The notes under the pieces: model-generated
Databases searched by the model: none
Told to the model about the DNA's origin: nothing
The model's input: the letters and a program-made list of their open reading frames with translations, nothing else
Shown here: positions 55,231-59,364 of the stretch, piece after piece
Position numbering within the stretch: the first letter of the stretch is position 1
Layout of the letters: every line of letters begins with the position of its first letter
Assembly (NCBI RefSeq): GCF_012843905.1
Contig: NZ_JABAGC010000015.1
Location: 1-59,364, forward strand
Direction of reading: 5' to 3'
DNA from: Clostridium sp. SM-530-WT-3G
GTDB lineage: Bacteria > Bacillota > Clostridia > Clostridiales > Clostridiaceae
Length of the DNA: 59,364 nucleotides
Translations under genes and position numbers: made by a program

Positions 55231-56724
55231 TTGAGAATGGATAGAGGTAGTGGCATAATCATGCATATTACATCTTTGCCAGGGAAATATGGTATAGGAA
55301 CATTTGGGAAAGAAGCATATAAGTTTTGTGATTTTTTAAAAAAGTCTGGGCAAAAATATTGGCAGATACTTCCCTTAGGACCAACGAGTTATGGAGATTC
55401 ACCTTATCAATCATTTTCAGCTTTTGCAGGAAACCCTTATCTAATTGATTTTGATATGTTACAAGAAGAGAAATTATTAAAAGATGAAGATTATAAGGAT
55501 AGAAATTTTAGCAATAATCCTGAAGTTATAGATTATGGATTAATGTTTACAGAGAAAATGAACGTATTAAAAATTTCATTTGATAATTTTTCAAAGGAAA
55601 TTCATGAGGACTTTGAAAAGTTTAAGGAACAAGAAAAAGATTGGCTTGATGATTACAGCTTATTTATGTCAATAAAATATAAATTAAATTTTAAACCATT
55701 GAATACATGGGATAAAAAGTTAAAAATAAGAGATAATGATGAAATAATTAAATATAAATATGAGCTGAAAGAAGAAATAGAGTATTGGAAATATTTACAG
55801 TATGAATTTTTTAAACAATGGAATAAGCTGAAAGAATATGCAAATAAAAATGAAATAAATATAATTGGAGACATACCTATATATGTAGCAGAAGATAGTT
55901 CAGATGTGTGGAGCAATCCTAAAGTATTTCTTTTAGATAAAAATACACTAAATCCAATAAGTGTAGCAGGATGTCCACCTGATGCATTTTCTGAAGATGG
56001 TCAGCTTTGGGGAAATCCAGTTTATAATTGGCAGTACTTGTATGAAACACAGTATGAATGGTGGGTAAAAAGAATTAAGCAAAGCTTAAGGCTTTATGAT
56101 GTATTAAGATTAGATCATTTTTGTGGATTTGAATCGTTCTGGGCAGTTCCAAATGGAGAAAAGACAGCTAGAAATGGAACGTGGTTAAAAGGACCAGGAA
56201 TGAAATTGTTTGATGTATTAAATAAACAATTTAAAAATTTAAAAATAATAGCTGAAGATTTAGGTTTTCTTACAAAAGAGACAATAGAACTTAAAGAAAA
56301 GACTGGATTTCCAGGAATGAAAGTATTGGAATTTGCTTTTGATGGAGATTCAAAAAATATATATTTACCTCATAACTATAAAAATAATTGTGTTGCTTAT
56401 ACAGGAACTCATGATAATGATACTGTAAGAGGATGGATTGAGACTACAGGAAATAAAGAACATGTAGAGAATGCAAAGGAATATTTGAATTTGACAAAAG
56501 AAGAGGGATATAATTGGGGAATTATTAGAGGGGTATGGAGCAGTGTAGCTGATATTTCCATAGGATTAATGCAGGATTTTTTAAATCTTGGTAATGAAGC
56601 ACGTATGAATATGCCTTCAACCTTAAATAATAATTGGAGTTGGAGAGCAAAAGACGATGTATTTACAGATGAGCTTGCAAATAAAATTTATAGGATGACT
56701 AAAATATATGGAAGGTGTGAATAG
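55231..56724 (+). CDS. malQ: 4-alpha-glucanotransferase (amylomaltase)
   Basis: MalQ transfers alpha-1,4-glucan chains, making longer maltodextrins from maltose and maltotriose. This 497-residue GH77 enzyme begins 'RGSGIIMHITSLPGKYGIGTFG' and shows 'WQILPLGPTSYGDSPYQSFSA', the catalytic region with 'LRLDHFCGFESFW' (nucleophile D) and 'IIAEDLGFLT' (acid/base E), then 'YTGTHDNDT'. The TTG start at 55231 is 10 bases after GGAGG; an ATG two codons later is possible. glgP begins two bases after its stop, so they form an operon. Confidence 0.96.
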   Translation: MRMDRGSGIIMHITSLPGKYGIGTFGKEAYKFCDFLKKSGQKYWQILPLGPTSYGDSPYQSFSAFAGNPYLIDFDMLQEEKLLKDEDYKDRNFSNNPEVIDYGLMFTEKMNVLKISFDNFSKEIHEDFEKFKEQEKDWLDDYSLFMSIKYKLNFKPLNTWDKKLKIRDNDEIIKYKYELKEEIEYWKYLQYEFFKQWNKLKEYANKNEINIIGDIPIYVAEDSSDVWSNPKVFLLDKNTLNPISVAGCPPDAFSEDGQLWGNPVYNWQYLYETQYEWWVKRIKQSLRLYDVLRLDHFCGFESFWAVPNGEKTARNGTWLKGPGMKLFDVLNKQFKNLKIIAEDLGFLTKETIELKEKTGFPGMKVLEFAFDGDSKNIYLPHNYKNNCVAYTGTHDNDTVRGWIETTGNKEHVENAKEYLNLTKEEGYNWGIIRGVWSSVADISIGLMQDFLNLGNEARMNMPSTLNNNWSWRAKDDVFTDELANKIYRMTKIYGRCE

Positions 56725-56726
56725 AA

Positions 56727-59087
56727 GTGGACAAACAAAAAATAAAGGAAGGGATTGAGAGATACTTAAAGGTAAAGCATGGAATTTCTTTGAAAGAAGC
56801 AAAAGATTATGAAATATTTAATGCAGTATCATTAACTATATTAGAAAGTATAATTGATAATTGGAATAAAACAAAGGAAACATATAGTAGAGGAAGAATG
56901 GCATATTATTTATCAGCAGAATACCTTATGGGGAGAGCACTCGGTAATAATCTTATTAATTTAGGACTTTATGATGAAGTGAAGGAGGTTTTAGAAGAAT
57001 TAAAAATTGACATAAATAAAATAGAAGAGGTAGAAGAAGATGCTGGACTTGGAAATGGAGGTCTTGGAAGACTTGCAGCATGTTTTGTAGAGTCATCAGC
57101 AACATTAGATATGCCACTTATGGGGTATGGAATTAGATATAGCAATGGATTATTTAAACAAAATATAGAAAATGGATTTCAGACTGAATGTGAGGATACA
57201 TGGCTTAAATATGGAGAAGTATGGGGAATTAGAAAGGACGATGAAACTCAGATAATAAAATATTCTGATATGACAGTAAAAGCTGTGCCATACGATATAC
57301 CTATAATAGGATATAGAACAAAAAATATAAATACATTAAGGCTTTGGCAGTGCGAAGCATTAAGAGAATTTGATTTTAATTTATTTAATAATCAGCAGTA
57401 TATAGATGCTGTATCTGCAAGAAATAAAGCAGAGGATATTTCAAGAGTATTATATCCAAATGACACTGCAGAAGCAGGAAAGATATTAAGACTTCGTCAG
57501 CAATATTTCTTCTCAAGTGCATCTATGAAGGACATTATAAAGAAGTATAAGCAGAAGTTTGGAAGTGATTTTTCAGAATTCTCTAAATATAATGTAGCAC
57601 AATTGAATGATACACATCCGACTATATCTATTCTTGAATTTATAAGAATTTTAGTAGATGAAGAAAATGTTGATTTCTGGAATGCTCTAAATATTGCAAA
57701 AGAATTCTTTGCATATACTAATCACACAATACTTGCAGAAGCATTAGAAAAATGGGATGTTAAATTTTTTGATAGGTTATTCCCAAGATTATTACAAATT
57801 TCATATCAAGTAGATGATGCACTTATGAATGAGCTTAGGCAGAAAGGTTATGATGAAGGTGCAATATGGAACTTTAGAATTGTTGCTGATAATCAAATAA
57901 GAATGGCTAATTTAGCTATATTTGTTGGAAGGGCTGTTAATGGTGTTGCAGCACTTCATACAGAGATATTAAAAAAGGTTGAATTGAAACAGTGGTATAA
58001 TGTTTATCCTAATAAATTTCAGAATAAGACTAATGGAATTACACCAAGAAGATGGTTAAGGCTATGTAATAAGGAATTATCAGAATTTATTACTGAACTT
58101 TTAGGTACGGAAGAATGGGTAAAAAAATTGACACTACTAAAGAATCTTGAAAAGTATAAAGATGATGAAAAAGTACTTAGGAAATTAATGGATATAAAGC
58201 ATATTAAGAAAGTTCAATTAGCAGCATATATAAAACAAGAAGAAGGAATAATAATAGATCCTGATTCATTCTTTGATATTCAAATAAAGAGGCTTCATGA
58301 ATATAAGAGACAGTTATTAAATGCTTTATATATCCTGGATTTATATTATAGGATAAAGGAAAATCCAAATTTAGATATGCCTAAGACAACATTTATTTTT
58401 GGAGCAAAGGCATTCCCAGGGTATAGAAGGGCAAAGGGAATAATTAAGTTTATAAATGAAATTGCAAGATTAATAGATAGTGATGAAGAAGCATCAAAGA
58501 AGATGAAAGTTGTTTTTGTTCATAATTATAGAATTTCTTATGCTGAAAAACTTTTCCCAGGGTCAGATTTATCAAAGCAGATTTCAACTGCAGGTAAAGA
58601 AGCATCTGGTACTGGAAATATGAAGTTTATGTTAAATGCTACTCCTACATTTGGTACTTATGATGGAGCAAATATAGAAATAGTTCAGCAGAGTGGTGAA
58701 GAGAATAACTATATATTTGGGCTAAGAGTTGAAGATATTGAAAGAATAAATCATAGTTATGATCCAAAAGGATTATATTTACAAAATCCATCAATAAAGA
58801 GAGTTGTAGATACGTTAATTAATGGTACGTTAGATGATGGTGGAACAGGGTATTTTGAAGATTTATATAATGCATTAATTGGGGAAATAGATCAATACTA
58901 TGTATTAGCAGATTTTGATGCATTTAAGCAGGCAGAGGAAAAAGTATTTGAAGATTATAAAGATAAAAAGAAATGGGCACAGAAATGCCTTGTAAATCTT
59001 GCAAATGCAGGTACATTCTCTAGTGATAGAACTATAAGACAATATGCAGATGAAATATGGGATATAAAGCCAGTATCAGTTGAATAG
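56727..59087 (+). CDS. glgP: Glycogen/maltodextrin phosphorylase
   Basis: This 786-residue GT35 phosphorylase releases glucose 1-phosphate from alpha-1,4-glucans using pyridoxal phosphate. The active site is seen in 'EASGTGNMKFMLNATPTFGTYDGANIEI', with the PLP lysine at K633. 'EDAGLGNGGLGRLAACF' near residue 109 and 'NGITPRRWLRLCN' near residue 437 are further signatures. MLNA replaces the more usual MLNG. The GTG start at 56727 follows AAGGTG, and the gene lies right after malQ. Together with MalQ and the ABC ATPase it makes a degradation module for glycogen or imported maltodextrins. Confidence 0.96.
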   Translation: MDKQKIKEGIERYLKVKHGISLKEAKDYEIFNAVSLTILESIIDNWNKTKETYSRGRMAYYLSAEYLMGRALGNNLINLGLYDEVKEVLEELKIDINKIEEVEEDAGLGNGGLGRLAACFVESSATLDMPLMGYGIRYSNGLFKQNIENGFQTECEDTWLKYGEVWGIRKDDETQIIKYSDMTVKAVPYDIPIIGYRTKNINTLRLWQCEALREFDFNLFNNQQYIDAVSARNKAEDISRVLYPNDTAEAGKILRLRQQYFFSSASMKDIIKKYKQKFGSDFSEFSKYNVAQLNDTHPTISILEFIRILVDEENVDFWNALNIAKEFFAYTNHTILAEALEKWDVKFFDRLFPRLLQISYQVDDALMNELRQKGYDEGAIWNFRIVADNQIRMANLAIFVGRAVNGVAALHTEILKKVELKQWYNVYPNKFQNKTNGITPRRWLRLCNKELSEFITELLGTEEWVKKLTLLKNLEKYKDDEKVLRKLMDIKHIKKVQLAAYIKQEEGIIIDPDSFFDIQIKRLHEYKRQLLNALYILDLYYRIKENPNLDMPKTTFIFGAKAFPGYRRAKGIIKFINEIARLIDSDEEASKKMKVVFVHNYRISYAEKLFPGSDLSKQISTAGKEASGTGNMKFMLNATPTFGTYDGANIEIVQQSGEENNYIFGLRVEDIERINHSYDPKGLYLQNPSIKRVVDTLINGTLDDGGTGYFEDLYNALIGEIDQYYVLADFDAFKQAEEKVFEDYKDKKKWAQKCLVNLANAGTFSSDRTIRQYADEIWDIKPVSVE

Positions 59088-59132
59088 GATTATATTTGAG
59101 AATAATATTGTTATAGACGTAATTTAAATTTT

Positions 59133-59176
59133 AGACCTATATGAAGTTTGGCTAGCTTCTATAGGTCTTGTATTTT
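59133..59176 (+). terminator. Terminator of the malQ-glgP operon
   Basis: AGACCTATATGAAG pairs with CTTCTATAGGTCT (13 bp with one bulge) over a nine-base loop, followed by a T-rich tail. Confidence 0.8.
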
Positions 59177-59364
59177 AATAAGTTATATTATGGCCTATCA
59201 TTGAAGTTTGTTTCAAAAGTGATTAAACTATAATTTGTAGCATATGAGTATTATATTTATTATGCATAGGATTATGTTTAGAAAAGAGGGGCTTTTAACT
59301 GTTAAAAATAATCTATAAAAATATATAAAAATATATTTCTATTTATGATATAATCTTATTGAGG
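59177..59364. other. Right-hand end of the window, no gene supported
   Basis: This is AT-rich sequence after the glgP terminator. It contains AACTGTTAA (59297-59305) once, possibly a single heptad unit, and a TATAAT near 59349-59354 that may belong to a gene beyond the window. Confidence 0.5.

Overview
The window is a low-GC, AT-rich stretch of a spore-forming clostridial chromosome, most like Clostridium sensu stricto. I infer this from protein motifs and gene order, not from a database match. It carries the sigma-F operon (spoIIAA-spoIIAB-sigF), spoVACDE, gpr, spoIIP, yqfC/yqfD and a cotS-like gene. Much of it follows the Bacillus subtilis order gpr-spoIIP-lepA-hemW-hrcA-grpE-dnaK-dnaJ-prmA-rsmE-mtaB ... 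yqeY/rpsU-yqfCD-pgpH-ybeY-dgkA-era-recO ... ccpN ... dnaG-sigA-trmK-yqfO. Nearly all genes are on the + strand; rpsT and the cotS-like gene are the exceptions. I see no insertion sequence, prophage, CRISPR array, tRNA or rRNA.

Layout. (1) 1-4.8 kb: a DUF4003-type protein, DNA polymerase IV, and a Lon-type protease whose ATPase half has lost its Walker motifs. (2) 4.8-8.6 kb: spoIIA operon, terminator, spoVAC-AD-AE. (3) 8.7-14.1 kb: a P-type-ATPase-like protein with altered catalytic motifs, a short ComEC-like membrane protein without a metallo-beta-lactamase domain, and holA. (4) 14.1-19.6 kb: rpsT (minus), gpr, spoIIP, a small membrane-anchored protein at the yqxA position, lepA. (5) 19.7-27.8 kb: hemW, the CIRCE-controlled hrcA-grpE-dnaK cluster, a separately promoted dnaJ, and a siroheme reductase. 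(6) 28-33 kb: RNA and ribosome modification (trmB, prmA, rsmE, mtaB), a HIT protein, rpsU, yqeY. (7) 33-40.9 kb: yqfC, yqfD, pgpH, ybeY, a DgkA-PAP2 fusion, era, recO, a UBA/DUF4342 protein. (8) 41-46.8 kb: a CcpN-like regulator next to ppdK, the cotS-like gene, a dGTPase. (9) 47-52.5 kb: dnaG, rpoD, trmK, a Nif3-like protein, a small membrane protein, RNase P RNA. (10) 52.8-59.1 kb: a maltodextrin/glycogen module with an MsmX/UgpC-type ABC ATPase, a PucR-type regulator, malQ and glgP.

The genes serve three linked tasks: forespore development and spore germination; translation, protein folding and genome maintenance; and storage of, and growth on, alpha-glucans.

Most genes here are ordinary. 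The structures ordinary annotation would miss are: (a) a family of degenerate 7-bp repeats (consensus CTGTTAA) placed just upstream of the ribosome binding sites of several genes, twice forming facing inverted arrays around terminator hairpins; (b) two catalytically altered enzymes beside sporulation operons, the Walker-less Lon and the DKVGS P-type ATPase homologue; (c) short upstream ORFs with strong Shine-Dalgarno sequences that end at or overlap the starts of spoIIAA and dnaG; and (d) an orphan terminator hairpin between rnpB and the ABC ATPase gene.
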